The translations under genes and the position numbers were made by a program. Below, piece after piece: positions 1-6,393 of a DNA stretch of 9,850 nt (positions are counted from its first letter, which is position 1; each line of letters opens with the position of its first letter). The DNA is from an uncultured Candidatus Melainabacteria bacterium. GTDB lineage: Bacteria > Cyanobacteriota > Vampirovibrionia > Gastranaerophilales > Gastranaerophilaceae. The stretch is taken from NCBI GenBank assembly GCA_946186335.1, contig CAMHMW010000060.1, positions 1-9,850 on the forward strand, read 5' to 3'. Below the pieces are notes generated by a model, which saw only the letters and a program-made list of their open reading frames with translations, did not search any database and was not told the origin of the DNA.

Positions 1-120
1 TGAATTTATCGGAAGTCTTTCGTATTCCACCCCGATTTTAAAGTCCTCAGCCCTTTTAAACCCCTTTGTGTAAAGTTTAAGGATGTCGCTTTTATTTAAT
101 TTCTCTTTGACCTGATACAT
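1..120 (-). CDS. Glutamate-cysteine ligase family (GCS2-like) protein, N-terminal fragment
   Basis: The reverse strand from 120 reads 40 uninterrupted codons to the window edge, so only the N-terminus is present. It starts MYQVKEKLNKSDILKLYTKG and continues into DFKIGVEYERLPIN. A helix, then a 'G.K..ddfkIGvE.E' strand, is typical of the start of GCS2-type glutamate-cysteine ligases, which make gamma-glutamylcysteine for glutathione or related thiols; the E.E acidic pair belongs to the metal/ATP site in that fold. The start is supported by a purine-rich aaagggg (Shine-Dalgarno-like) a few bases upstream and a TATAAT box about 22 bp upstream. The gene is divergent from rsmA. The family call rests on about 20 residues, so another carboxylate-amine ligase of the same fold is possible. 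Confidence 0.55.
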   Translation of the reverse strand, partial: MYQVKEKLNKSDILKLYTKGFKRAEDFKIGVEYERLPINS

Positions 121-141
121 TCATGCCCCTTTATTAAATTC

Positions 142-168
142 ATTATATCATCAGAAATGTTTTCTCAA
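142..168 (-). promoter_or_regulatory. Candidate promoter of the GCS2-like gene
   Basis: On the reverse strand a perfect TATAAT lies at 147-142, with a TTGAGA-like -35 at 168-163 (15-bp spacer, short of optimal). Transcription would start near 135, giving a leader of about 15 nt that contains the purine-rich ribosome site before the ATG at 120. Confidence 0.45.
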
Positions 169-175
169 ACCACCT

Positions 176-204
176 TTGCAGTTTTTTATTACATTATTTA
201 AAAT
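176..204 (+). promoter_or_regulatory. Candidate promoter of rsmA-ispE
   Basis: TTGCAG (176-181) and TAAAAT (199-204) are separated by exactly 17 bp, upstream of rsmA and back to back with the divergent promoter. A second TAAAAT at 211-216 offers an alternative -10. The leader would be about 40-50 nt. Confidence 0.4.
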
Positions 205-257
205 ATCAGATAAAATTCTGTAAACATTTCCCCAAGTGTGTTATTATTTATGACAAG

Positions 258-1091
258 ATGAATTATTACGAACGGGCAAAATATTTCAGAACAAAAAAAC
301 GTCTGGGACAAAACTTCTTAATAGACGGAGAGGTTATCTCGGATATAATTTCTTATGCGGATATTCAGCCCGATGACACAATTGTTGAGATTGGTCCCGG
401 TGTCGGTTTTGTAACAGAACAACTCGTAAAACACGCAAAACAGGTCATTGCAATTGAACTTGACGAAGAAGCCATAAAAGAACTCGAAAAACTTAATGCC
501 CCCAACCTCACTATAATTCACAGGGATATTTTAAAAACCGACCTGTCAGAACTTTGTGACGGGGAAGTTAAAGTTGTTGCAAATATTCCGTATTACATAA
601 CAAGTCCGATTATTGCACATCTGCTCGGTGAAATTGATGACTTGAACAACAAAAACCGAAACAAAATCAAGGAAATTGTCCTCATGGTTCAGGAGGAAGT
701 AGCAAACAGAATGGTTGCGGATGAAAATTCATCAGGAAAGCAATACGGGCTTTTGACAATTCTTTCACAATTTTGGGCGGATTGCAAAATTATGCGTACT
801 GTCGGCAGACGCTCATTTTTCCCCGCCCCGAAAGTCACGTCAGCAATTGTTAAACTTAATGTAAGAAAAGAGCCGAAACTTAAACTCTCAGACTACTCAC
901 ATTTCAGAATGACTATTAAAGCGGCATTTGCACAACGCAGAAAAAATTTGAAAAATTGCCTTCTAAACGGCGGTTTTCCAAAAGAAAAAGTACAGCAAGC
1001 CCTGAAAACCCTTAATCTTGACGAAAATATTCGTGGAGAGAAACTTTCTGTTGAAACTTTCGGCAAATTATCGGAAGAACTTTTGAAATAA
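258..1091 (+). CDS. rsmA: 16S rRNA (adenine1518-N6/adenine1519-N6)-dimethyltransferase RsmA (KsgA)
   Basis: This enzyme dimethylates two adjacent adenines near the 3' end of 16S rRNA, using S-adenosylmethionine, as a late small-subunit maturation checkpoint. The 277-aa product has the family's usual length. It shows the N-terminal KRLGQNFL (residues 14-21), the SAM-binding loop EIGPGVG (44-50), the acidic IELDEE strand end (66-71), the target-adenine motif NIPYY (109-113) and the QEEVANR helix. The C-terminal part has the AFAQRRKNLKN stretch typical of the rRNA-binding domain. ATG 258 is used because the nearby ATG at 250 hits a stop at once; no clear Shine-Dalgarno precedes it, which is odd. 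ispE follows after 9 bp, so the two are probably cotranscribed. The identification is very secure. Confidence 0.97.
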   Translation: MNYYERAKYFRTKKRLGQNFLIDGEVISDIISYADIQPDDTIVEIGPGVGFVTEQLVKHAKQVIAIELDEEAIKELEKLNAPNLTIIHRDILKTDLSELCDGEVKVVANIPYYITSPIIAHLLGEIDDLNNKNRNKIKEIVLMVQEEVANRMVADENSSGKQYGLLTILSQFWADCKIMRTVGRRSFFPAPKVTSAIVKLNVRKEPKLKLSDYSHFRMTIKAAFAQRRKNLKNCLLNGGFPKEKVQQALKTLNLDENIRGEKLSVETFGKLSEELLK

Positions 1092-1100
1092 GGATTTATT

Positions 1101-1904
1101 ATGACAAGTATAAAAGTAAAATGCCCCGCAAAAATTAATCTTGACCTGAAAGTTACAGGAAAACGCCCTGACGGGTTTCACAACATAAAAAGTACAATGC
1201 AGACAATCAGTTTGTACGACATTTTGACAATTTCCGTGATAGATTCAGATACAAGCGAAATACATCTTGAGGGAAACAGCAAAGAAATACCTTATGACAC
1301 AACAAATCTCGTTCATAAAGCGGCAACTCTGTTTTTGAAAACAATAAAAACAACTCCAAAAACCGTTCTGATCTATATTGATAAAAAAATACCCATAGCA
1401 GCAGGACTTGCAGGCGGAAGTACGGATGCAGCAGGGACTTTATACGGGCTTAACGAACTTACTGACCGTCCGCTGACAGAAACCCAACTCCATGAATTAT
1501 GCGCAAAACTCGGTTCGGATTTGAATGTCTGCCTTAAAGGAGGATGTCTTAAAACCTCCGGCAGAGGGGAAATTATTACTCCGGCAGAATACAAAGAATT
1601 TAATGTATCACTTATAAAACCGCTAAATCTTGGTATTTCCGCAAAAGAAGCCTATACAAAATTTTCAGAAAAGATTAAAAAGGGAGAGAGTGACCGTTCA
1701 AAATACGTGAACGATTTGGAATGGGCAGTGATAGACGATTATCCCGAACTCCACCACATTAAAGACGAATATCCCAACGCCGTTATGACAGGTTCCGGCT
1801 CTGTGTATTTTATGATTAACGAAGATTTCAGCGAGAACGAAACCGGCTATCAGGTTATAAACGGTTTAACCACCATCCGAAACGGTGTTGAAATTATGGA
1901 ATAA
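1101..1904 (+). CDS. ispE: 4-diphosphocytidyl-2-C-methyl-D-erythritol kinase IspE
   Basis: IspE phosphorylates the 2-hydroxyl of CDP-methylerythritol with ATP, the fourth step of the MEP (non-mevalonate) isoprenoid pathway, in the cytoplasm. At 267 aa it is slightly shorter than E. coli IspE (283). Visible signatures are PAKINL near the N-terminus (catalytic lysine about K11), the substrate loop GKRPDGFHNI (20-29), the GHMP-kinase ATP loop PIAAGLAGGSTDAAG (98-112), the catalytic aspartate in LGSDLN (about D140) and the C-terminal MTGSGS loop. The usual 'DvPFf' after the catalytic Asp is DLNVC here, a modest deviation. An AAGGA Shine-Dalgarno overlaps the rsmA stop codon, indicating an operon with coupled translation. 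Only 3 bp separate its stop from the convergent DUF3137 gene, and no terminator hairpin is visible there. Confidence 0.96.
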   Translation: MTSIKVKCPAKINLDLKVTGKRPDGFHNIKSTMQTISLYDILTISVIDSDTSEIHLEGNSKEIPYDTTNLVHKAATLFLKTIKTTPKTVLIYIDKKIPIAAGLAGGSTDAAGTLYGLNELTDRPLTETQLHELCAKLGSDLNVCLKGGCLKTSGRGEIITPAEYKEFNVSLIKPLNLGISAKEAYTKFSEKIKKGESDRSKYVNDLEWAVIDDYPELHHIKDEYPNAVMTGSGSVYFMINEDFSENETGYQVINGLTTIRNGVEIME

Positions 1905-1907
1905 ATT

Positions 1908-2909
1908 TTACAGTTTCGTTTTGCTTGCAAGATTTAAAACATCAATAAACGACAGAACGGATGCAAACTCGCTAAACAGATGTTTGTACTGCCCTAAAAC
2001 CCTTACATCCCTAAACAAATGGTTAATTTCAAACAGGTCTTTTGTCGTATAAAGCAATATAATCATATTATTACCAAATACGGCACATCTCATTTTCCGA
2101 ACACGAAATGCCGTCTGCAAAGACATTAATCTTTCCAGAAACGCAACATTAAGCAGATAACGAGCCTCTATCTGCCCTTCCGTATTATCCGTTGACTGTG
2201 CATAAACATCATATTTGTTATTAAATTTTTCGGACTCAAATTCAACTTTCTCATAACCCTTAGGTGTTTTGTTAAATATTGATTTTGAATATATATGAAC
2301 ATTTGCATCTATATTTTTTTCCAGAACAAAATACAAAGCCAGTCCTTTAAACAAAGTTGATTCCTCTCTCTGCTTGCCTGTTTTACCGTTGTTCCAACTG
2401 ACCTCAGCCTCGCACGCCCTAAAATATACACCGTTATATTCCCCGCCGAAAGCATCTTTTGTATCATCGGTATCAACATAATGCACTTCTTTTTTTAATA
2501 GTTTTGATTTGTCAAAAATTGAGGCTGAAATTGCCCCGCCTTTTGAGCAATACTTTATATCTTTAGAAAAAACACTTAACAATTTCGGAAAAAGTTTTTT
2601 CTTAACAATTTTTTTGTATTCGATATTACAACAACTAATTATAAAAATTATTGCCAAAACAAGTAAAAACACCCCTGCATAAAAATGAAATGTTACATCA
2701 TATACCGCCTCGTTTTTACCCGGAATAAACCCCAAAGCAAAAGCCACAAGATAAACCGTCCAGCTAAATCTGCATGCATATATAATTTCTCTTTGCTCAC
2801 ACTGAACCGAACGAAACTCGTTTCCGTCTTTTTGCATCATTTTATTAAATTCAGCAGCAAAAGATTCCAGATACTTGTTCATACATTTCGGAACATCATT
2901 TTTATACAT
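1908..2909 (-). CDS. DUF3137 family membrane protein
   Basis: This 333-aa protein has a short cytosolic-type N-terminus, two hydrophobic segments (about residues 46-63 and 73-93) and then a long soluble domain. The soluble part ends with the DUF3137 signature: a 'VEFE.E.FNNKYDVYA' stretch, then QIEARYLL followed by a helix (FLERLMSL), a short strand block (MRCAVFGNNMIILLY) and KDLFE. In other bacteria, DUF3137 proteins of unknown biochemical role often sit beside lemA; no lemA is visible here. The start at 2909 is fixed by AGGAG (2921-2917) seven bases upstream and a well-spaced promoter. The protein has clustered cysteines in the second TM (SCCN, 92-95). It is convergent with ispE and divergent from the SLH-gene side. 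The family call comes from remembered motif order, so it is good but not certain; function is unknown. Confidence 0.8.
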   Translation of the reverse strand: MYKNDVPKCMNKYLESFAAEFNKMMQKDGNEFRSVQCEQREIIYACRFSWTVYLVAFALGFIPGKNEAVYDVTFHFYAGVFLLVLAIIFIISCCNIEYKKIVKKKLFPKLLSVFSKDIKYCSKGGAISASIFDKSKLLKKEVHYVDTDDTKDAFGGEYNGVYFRACEAEVSWNNGKTGKQREESTLFKGLALYFVLEKNIDANVHIYSKSIFNKTPKGYEKVEFESEKFNNKYDVYAQSTDNTEGQIEARYLLNVAFLERLMSLQTAFRVRKMRCAVFGNNMIILLYTTKDLFEINHLFRDVRVLGQYKHLFSEFASVLSFIDVLNLASKTKL

Positions 2910-2927
2910 AAAACATCTCCTGAAACC

Positions 2928-2956
2928 ATAATATCAGATAACAAAAAGGGTGTAAA
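2928..2956 (-). promoter_or_regulatory. Promoter of the DUF3137 gene
   Basis: Reverse strand: TTTACA (2956-2951), a 17-bp spacer, and TATTAT (2933-2928) preceded by TG with one intervening base (an extended -10). The predicted start, near 2921, would place the AGGAG ribosome site at the very 5' end of a roughly 12-nt leader. Confidence 0.6.
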
Positions 2957-3013
2957 TATCATCACATTTACCCCTACGTTGATTTTTAGAACTTGTTATA
3001 GTAAATTAGCACT

Positions 3014-3163
3014 ATGAGCGGCGATTATAAAAAATTACTGAACAAAAAGAAGAAAAAATATTGCGATGTTAACACAATGGGTGTTAACATAGACAAAAAC
3101 GAATATTACGAGATTATTCTGTCTAATTCCGCCCACCCCGAAAATGTTAACAAAAATAAATAG
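3014..3163 (+). CDS. Possible 49-aa lysine-rich small protein
   Basis: An ATG at 3014 opens 49 codons ending in TAG at 3161-3163. The peptide begins MSGDYKKLLNKKKKKYCDVN, then reads TMGVNIDKNEYYEIILSN and ends PENVNKNK. It is basic at the N-terminus with a short predicted strand (YYEIIL) later; I recognise no family. An extended -10-like TGTTATAGT ends at 3002, which would make the transcript almost leaderless, and no Shine-Dalgarno is visible. A perfect inverted repeat (3066-3090) lies inside the frame and makes VN recur. The region could equally be non-coding regulatory DNA between two divergent promoters. It is listed because it is the only open frame of note in this 342-bp gap. Confidence 0.35.
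   Translation: MSGDYKKLLNKKKKKYCDVNTMGVNIDKNEYYEIILSNSAHPENVNKNK
3066..3090. repeat. Perfect 10-bp inverted repeat containing GTTAAC
   Basis: ATGTTAACAC and GTGTTAACAT are exact reverse complements separated by AATGG. A third ATGTTAACA occurs at 3144-3152. The site lies between the DUF3137 promoter and the SLH-gene promoter, so it could be a dimeric operator. It could also form an RNA hairpin or simply reflect repeated Val-Asn codons in the small ORF. Confidence 0.6.
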
Positions 3164-3221
3164 ATACACACTCAGCCGAAAACCGTACCTGCAATTCTTT
3201 TAATTTAATTGTAACAACCCC

Positions 3222-3250
3222 TTTACAAAAATTTATGATTGATATATAAT
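3222..3250 (+). promoter_or_regulatory. Near-consensus promoter of the SLH-protein gene
   Basis: TTTACA (3222-3227), a 17-bp spacer and a perfect TATAAT (3245-3250). Transcription should start near 3257, leaving a leader of about 37 nt. This is the strongest promoter in the window and fits the restricted codon use of the downstream gene. Confidence 0.75.
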
Positions 3251-3280
3251 AATGACGGTTAAAGTTTTACTTGTAAGAAA

Positions 3281-3288
3281 AGAGGAAG
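3281..3288 (+). promoter_or_regulatory. Ribosome binding site deciding the SLH-protein start
   Basis: AGAGGAAG lies 5 bases before ATG 3294. The alternative in-frame ATG at 3252 is only one base after the -10 box, upstream of the expected transcript start, so it cannot be on the mRNA. Confidence 0.7.
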
Positions 3289-3293
3289 TAGAA

Positions 3294-4568
3294 ATGAAAA
3301 AATTATTAGCAAGTTTATTGGTTGGTGGCTTCCTGGCGATGAGTACAGCGCCTGTTTTAGCTTACCAAGGTATTGATGACGTTAGCAAAAACTATTGGGC
3401 TCAACCTGAAATCGCAAGCGTAGTTGGCGATCAAGTTATGACATTAACAGCAGGTAACTTCAATCCTGAAGGTAAAATGTCCAGAGTAGAATTTGTTAAA
3501 GCATTATTAAAAGTATTAGGTCAAGATAAATTGGCTGTTAAAACAGCAGTTAAGTTCTCTGACGTTAAGAAAGGTGCAGATATTTATGCTCCTATCGCAA
3601 GATCTCAACAGTTAGGTTTAGTTTACGGTTATCCGGATGGAACATTCAAACCTGACAGAGCTGTTTTGAGAGATGAAGCTCAATCAGTTATCAGCCACAT
3701 CACAATTGACTCACCGGTTAATGCTAACATCGTATCTAAATATTCAGATGCAGCAAAAGTTCCGGCTTGGGCTAACGAAGTTTACGCAAAAACATTATCT
3801 TATGGTATTTACGTAAACCATCCTGATGAAAATGAATTAAGACCTACAGAAGATTTAACAAGAGCAGAAGCTGCTGTATTATTATACAGATTAAAACAAA
3901 GATTAGACCTTGTTAAAACTCAGTACAAAGCAGTTAACGAAACAGTTTTAGGAACAGAACACTTGAACGTTACTAAAAAAGCTCCTAACAACGAAGTTAC
4001 TATTACTAATTTGAGAAATATCATCAGAGAAGGTAACGTTTTGGAAATTGAATTCAACGAAGCATTCAAATCTAAATTACACGCAGCAGGCGACAGCGTT
4101 ACATTCACTAACTCAGAAGATATCGTAACAGAAGAAGGTACTGTATTATTCCCTGCAGGTTCTATCTTCTACGGAACAGTTCTTGATATTAAAGATCCGC
4201 AATGGTTCAACAAGAACGCAAGAGTTTACGCTCAAATCAACAAAGTTGTTACACCTTGCGGTAAAACAGTTGACTTGAACGCTAAACCGTTCTACAAAGA
4301 TTATGCTTTGAAAGAAGGACCTTGGATGACAGCAGGTAAAATTGCATTGTACACAGTTGGTGGTGCAGCAGTTGGTACCGGCGCAGGTATCGGTTTCTCA
4401 TTCATACCTGATCCTGACAAAATCGGTACAGGTATCGCTATCGGTACTCCTGTTGGTGCAGGTGTTGGTTTAGTTACCGGTTTAGTAACACCCGGTTTGA
4501 ACTACTCTGCTAAAGAAGGTGAAGAAATCCAAGTTATCTTGTTAGACGATGCTAGTATTTCTAAATAG
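3294..4568 (+). CDS. Secreted three-SLH-domain envelope protein with glycine-zipper C-terminus
   Basis: The 424-aa product starts MKKLLASLLVGGFLAMSTAP with signal-peptidase cleavage likely after VLA (residue 23). Three SLH domains follow: about 26-76, 86-137 (with the YGYPDGTFKPDR loop) and 149-205 (ending TRAEAAVLLYRL). SLH domains bind peptidoglycan-linked polymers and anchor envelope proteins, in cyanobacteria often tethering outer-membrane porins. Here no porin barrel follows. Residues 230-345 look beta-rich, with a 'LFPAGSIFYGTV' strand and a 'VVTPCGKTVDLNA' strand like those in VirB10/TrbI-type envelope domains (inference). Residues 350-402 form a glycine-zipper hydrophobic hairpin split by PDPDK. 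Codon use is strongly biased to TTA, AGA, GGT and GTT, unlike rsmA/ispE, suggesting high expression. It forms its own transcription unit, with promoter at 3222 and terminator at 4595. Domain calls are secure; function beyond wall anchoring is unknown. Confidence 0.9.
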   Translation: MKKLLASLLVGGFLAMSTAPVLAYQGIDDVSKNYWAQPEIASVVGDQVMTLTAGNFNPEGKMSRVEFVKALLKVLGQDKLAVKTAVKFSDVKKGADIYAPIARSQQLGLVYGYPDGTFKPDRAVLRDEAQSVISHITIDSPVNANIVSKYSDAAKVPAWANEVYAKTLSYGIYVNHPDENELRPTEDLTRAEAAVLLYRLKQRLDLVKTQYKAVNETVLGTEHLNVTKKAPNNEVTITNLRNIIREGNVLEIEFNEAFKSKLHAAGDSVTFTNSEDIVTEEGTVLFPAGSIFYGTVLDIKDPQWFNKNARVYAQINKVVTPCGKTVDLNAKPFYKDYALKEGPWMTAGKIALYTVGGAAVGTGAGIGFSFIPDPDKIGTGIAIGTPVGAGVGLVTGLVTPGLNYSAKEGEEIQVILLDDASISK

Positions 4569-4594
4569 TCTTTAAAGATAAACAAACCTTTAAA

Positions 4595-4625
4595 AAGCGG
4601 TTCTGATTTTCAGAGCCGCTTTTTT
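4595..4625 (+). terminator. Rho-independent terminator of the SLH-protein gene
   Basis: A 12-bp stem (AAGCGGTTCTGA pairing with TCAGAGCCGCTT, one G-U pair) with a TTT loop runs into a six-T tract (4620-4625). Confidence 0.9.
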
Positions 4626-4752
4626 CATGCCAAAAATTGCCCGAAATATTTAAAACATCAGCACTATACCATACCCCCATCAAGATATGGTTATTATTTT
4701 TAAAACTTTTAAACTGATAATGTCACCCGACAAGTTATGTACAAAATTAAAC

Positions 4753-4758
4753 AGGAGA
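4753..4758 (+). promoter_or_regulatory. Ribosome binding site deciding the Cys-rich protein start
   Basis: AGGAGA lies 6 bases before ATG 4765, which begins a textbook signal peptide. The in-frame ATG at 4687 has no such site and would add 26 residues ahead of the signal peptide. Confidence 0.75.
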
Positions 4759-4764
4759 TTAGTT

Positions 4765-5067
4765 ATGAAAAAATTATTGACAACACTGGGATTAATGGCA
4801 TTTATGGCAATTCCCGCACAAAGCGCATTCGCGTGGGAATATGACGGTTTGGGTAGTTTGAACCCATTTACAAATTTCGGGCGAAACACAAACTGCGGTT
4901 GCCAAAAGGTTTATAGGTGCAAAAAACCGAAACTTTCCAAATGCGAAAAACTTCACGGCTACAAAATCATTAAAGAAGGTGTACCTTGCGGCTGTGCAGC
5001 ACCCATAATCTATGAAACCATAGAAGTTCCGACACCCCGCTGCAACAACTGTATGAAAGCCTTTTAA
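4765..5067 (+). CDS. Small secreted cysteine-rich protein
   Basis: The 100-aa precursor begins MKKLLTTLGLMAFMAIPAQS with cleavage expected after AFA (residue 23), leaving a mature protein of about 77 residues starting WEYDG. The mature part has eight cysteines in the order CGC, C, C, CGC, C..C: NCGCQ, YRC, SKC, PCGC and RCNNC. The two CGC motifs and the final CNNC suggest either four disulfides or metal coordination in the periplasm or at the surface. It is otherwise rich in Lys and has an 'IIYETIEVP' strand. I recognise no family. It sits downstream of the SLH gene's terminator, so it is likely transcribed separately, though I see no convincing promoter in 4626-4752. A bidirectional hairpin follows. 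It is confidently a gene; its function is unknown. Confidence 0.85.
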   Translation: MKKLLTTLGLMAFMAIPAQSAFAWEYDGLGSLNPFTNFGRNTNCGCQKVYRCKKPKLSKCEKLHGYKIIKEGVPCGCAAPIIYETIEVPTPRCNNCMKAF

Positions 5068-5111
5068 ATGTAATTGGGGTTAGACAATACAACCTCTGTT
5101 GTTTGTAAACA

Positions 5112-5152
5112 CGAAAGAATCGGCGAGACAAAAAGCCTCGCCGACTCTTTCG
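5112..5152. terminator. Shared hairpin between convergent Cys-rich and kinase genes
   Basis: A 16-bp stem with one A-C mismatch (arms 5112-5127 and 5137-5152; GC-rich core TCGGCGAG/CTCGCCGA) and a 9-nt loop lies between the two stop codons. T tracts on either side are short and interrupted, so it is plausible as a bidirectional terminator but not ideal. Confidence 0.7.
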
Positions 5153-5160
5153 TTATTTAA

Positions 5161-6000
5161 TTAATATTCAATATCTCTTAATGCCTTAAATATTCTGTCT
5201 GTTATATCCTGAATATACTCCTGGCTTACAAGCCCGTTTATTACGGCATCCGAAATCTGGTATGCAGGGCGAATATATTGCTGAGCGGTCTTATTTACAT
5301 CGGCAAACTGCATATCTGCAGCCGCACCTGTTTTTCCGCGTTCTGCCGCACGTCTGTACCATCTTTCTTTTATAACTTCCAGCGGGGTGAATACATAGAC
5401 CTTAACGTCCATTATATCACGTACGCCCTCATTGAGCACATACAACCCTTCTGTCAGAATGACTTTTGCCGGAATTTTTTCATCTCCGTCAGGGTCAGAT
5501 TCACAGGTTACAAAATTATATCTTGGAGATTTTATTGTTAAACCTTCTTTTAATGCTACCAGATGGCTTTTCATCAGGTCTAAATCAATCGCATCGGGAG
5601 TATCAAAACTAAAACCTGTTTTAAACAGTGCTTCATAACTGCCGGCTTCAATAAGTTCTTTTGAAGTATCTTTGTAATAATCGTCACATCTGATAACAGT
5701 ATAAATCCCCTGCTTTTTGTCTTTGACACAAGCCTTTATGGTATTATCAACAAAAACTGTTTTCCCTGATGCACTTTCACCGGTTATCCCGATTAAGAAT
5801 GTTCTTTTCTTTTCCTGAACAATTTTTCTTGCAATATTTAAAATTAAGTTATCTGAAATCTTTAAAAATAAAGGTTGTTCTTCCTTTTTATCTTCTTCCA
5901 AAATCTTCTTCATACTATCCACAATTTGAGAGATGAGTTCCATATCCCGTCTTTTTGAATAGTAGTCATAATTCGTTAACTCAAAATCTTTCAACATCAT
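5161..6000 (-). CDS. Uridine kinase / phosphoribulokinase-family P-loop kinase
   Basis: The 279-aa protein has the Udk/PRK-family fold. Its markers are the Walker A loop GESASGKT (residues 74-81), the catalytic/substrate segment CDDYYKD (105-111), SFDTPDAIDLDL (131-142), which matches the 'hPdAfD.dLl' motif, the SPRYNF region (158-163), a TEGLYVL strand (183-189) and an arginine-rich lid (KERWYRRAAERGKTG, 211-225). Udk phosphorylates uridine and cytidine in pyrimidine salvage. About 65 residues precede the P-loop, where classical Udk has about 10, so an extra N-terminal helical region (KKILEEDKKEEQ) is present. This and the sequence divergence leave open another small-molecule substrate. Two adjacent ATGs (6000 and 5997) could start it; AAGGA is better spaced for the second. 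It appears monocistronic, and its stop faces the Cys-rich gene across a shared hairpin. Confidence 0.8.
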   Translation of the reverse strand: MMLKDFELTNYDYYSKRRDMELISQIVDSMKKILEEDKKEEQPLFLKISDNLILNIARKIVQEKKRTFLIGITGESASGKTVFVDNTIKACVKDKKQGIYTVIRCDDYYKDTSKELIEAGSYEALFKTGFSFDTPDAIDLDLMKSHLVALKEGLTIKSPRYNFVTCESDPDGDEKIPAKVILTEGLYVLNEGVRDIMDVKVYVFTPLEVIKERWYRRAAERGKTGAAADMQFADVNKTAQQYIRPAYQISDAVINGLVSQEYIQDITDRIFKALRDIEY

Positions 6001-6096
6001 ACTTCCTTTTGCAAATATGGTAATATTTTACTTTAAAAGACTTTAAACAACCACTAAAAATGAAATTTTGTAACAAAAAATTTAAAAATGCTAAAG

Positions 6097-6125
6097 TTTA
6101 AACCGAATGTGCCGACATATATATT
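6097..6125 (+). promoter_or_regulatory. Candidate promoter of the 57-aa small-protein gene
   Basis: TTTAAA (6097-6102), a 17-bp spacer and TATATT (6120-6125). The transcript would begin near 6132, just before the AAGGAG ribosome site at 6137-6142. Confidence 0.5.
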
Positions 6126-6150
6126 GCTAAGGTAATAAGGAGTATAATTT

Positions 6151-6324
6151 ATGTACCAGGACGAAACGTATGACAAGGCTGTAAAAGAAGCACAAATAGA
6201 AGGACTTAAAGAGCTTAAACAAGAAGTAAAATCTATTGAAAAATTAATAGAAAGATTATTAACACAACTTTTGGAATGCTCATCGTCCGTTTCTGAACGT
6301 GACTTTAATGTGTGCAGTTTATAA
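6151..6324 (+). CDS. 57-aa acidic/basic coiled-coil-like small protein
   Basis: ATG 6151 follows a full AAGGAG (6137-6142) by 8 bases and opens 57 codons to TAA 6322-6324. The protein begins MYQDETYDKAVKEAQIEGLK, then has a long charged amphipathic helix with heptad-like Leu/Ile spacing (LKELKQEVKSIEKLIERLL, about 19-37) and a short tail with two cysteines (ECSS, NVCSL). It is cytosolic, with no signal peptide or TM segment. I recognise no family. A promoter lies upstream and a perfect hairpin begins 20 bp after the stop, so it looks like a complete small transcription unit. It is flanked by the divergent kinase and the convergent glycine-zipper cluster. The opposite strand is also open here but has no ribosome site. 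Confidence 0.7.
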   Translation: MYQDETYDKAVKEAQIEGLKELKQEVKSIEKLIERLLTQLLECSSSVSERDFNVCSL

Positions 6325-6336
6325 CAGATTTTTTGC

Positions 6337-6367
6337 AAAAAATTAAGAGCCGCTGTTAGCGGCTCTT
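6337..6367 (-). terminator. Rho-independent terminator of the glycine-zipper cluster
   Basis: A perfect 10-bp stem (AAGAGCCGCT / AGCGGCTCTT, 6345-6354 and 6358-6367) with a 3-nt loop. Read leftward it is followed by AATTTTTT (six T's from 6342 to 6337), a classic terminator for the gene ending at 6394. Read rightward, the tail is GTGGTATTTATATTTTTTT, so it may also stop the 57-aa gene less efficiently. Confidence 0.85.
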
Positions 6368-6393
6368 GTGGTATTTATATTTTTTTATCAAAT

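Noticed and set aside
2685..3017. 110-codon plus-strand frame overlapping the DUF3137 start
   Set aside because: It is antisense to DUF3137 codons and runs through its promoter; no ribosome site or family signal is present.
4687..4764. N-terminal extension of the Cys-rich protein from ATG 4687
   Set aside because: The AGGAGA site and signal peptide both point to ATG 4765; the upstream part has no ribosome site.
6054..6338. 94-codon open frame on the minus strand
   Set aside because: It starts with TTG, has no ribosome site, gives a low-complexity Phe/Ser-rich product and is antisense to the better-supported 57-aa gene.
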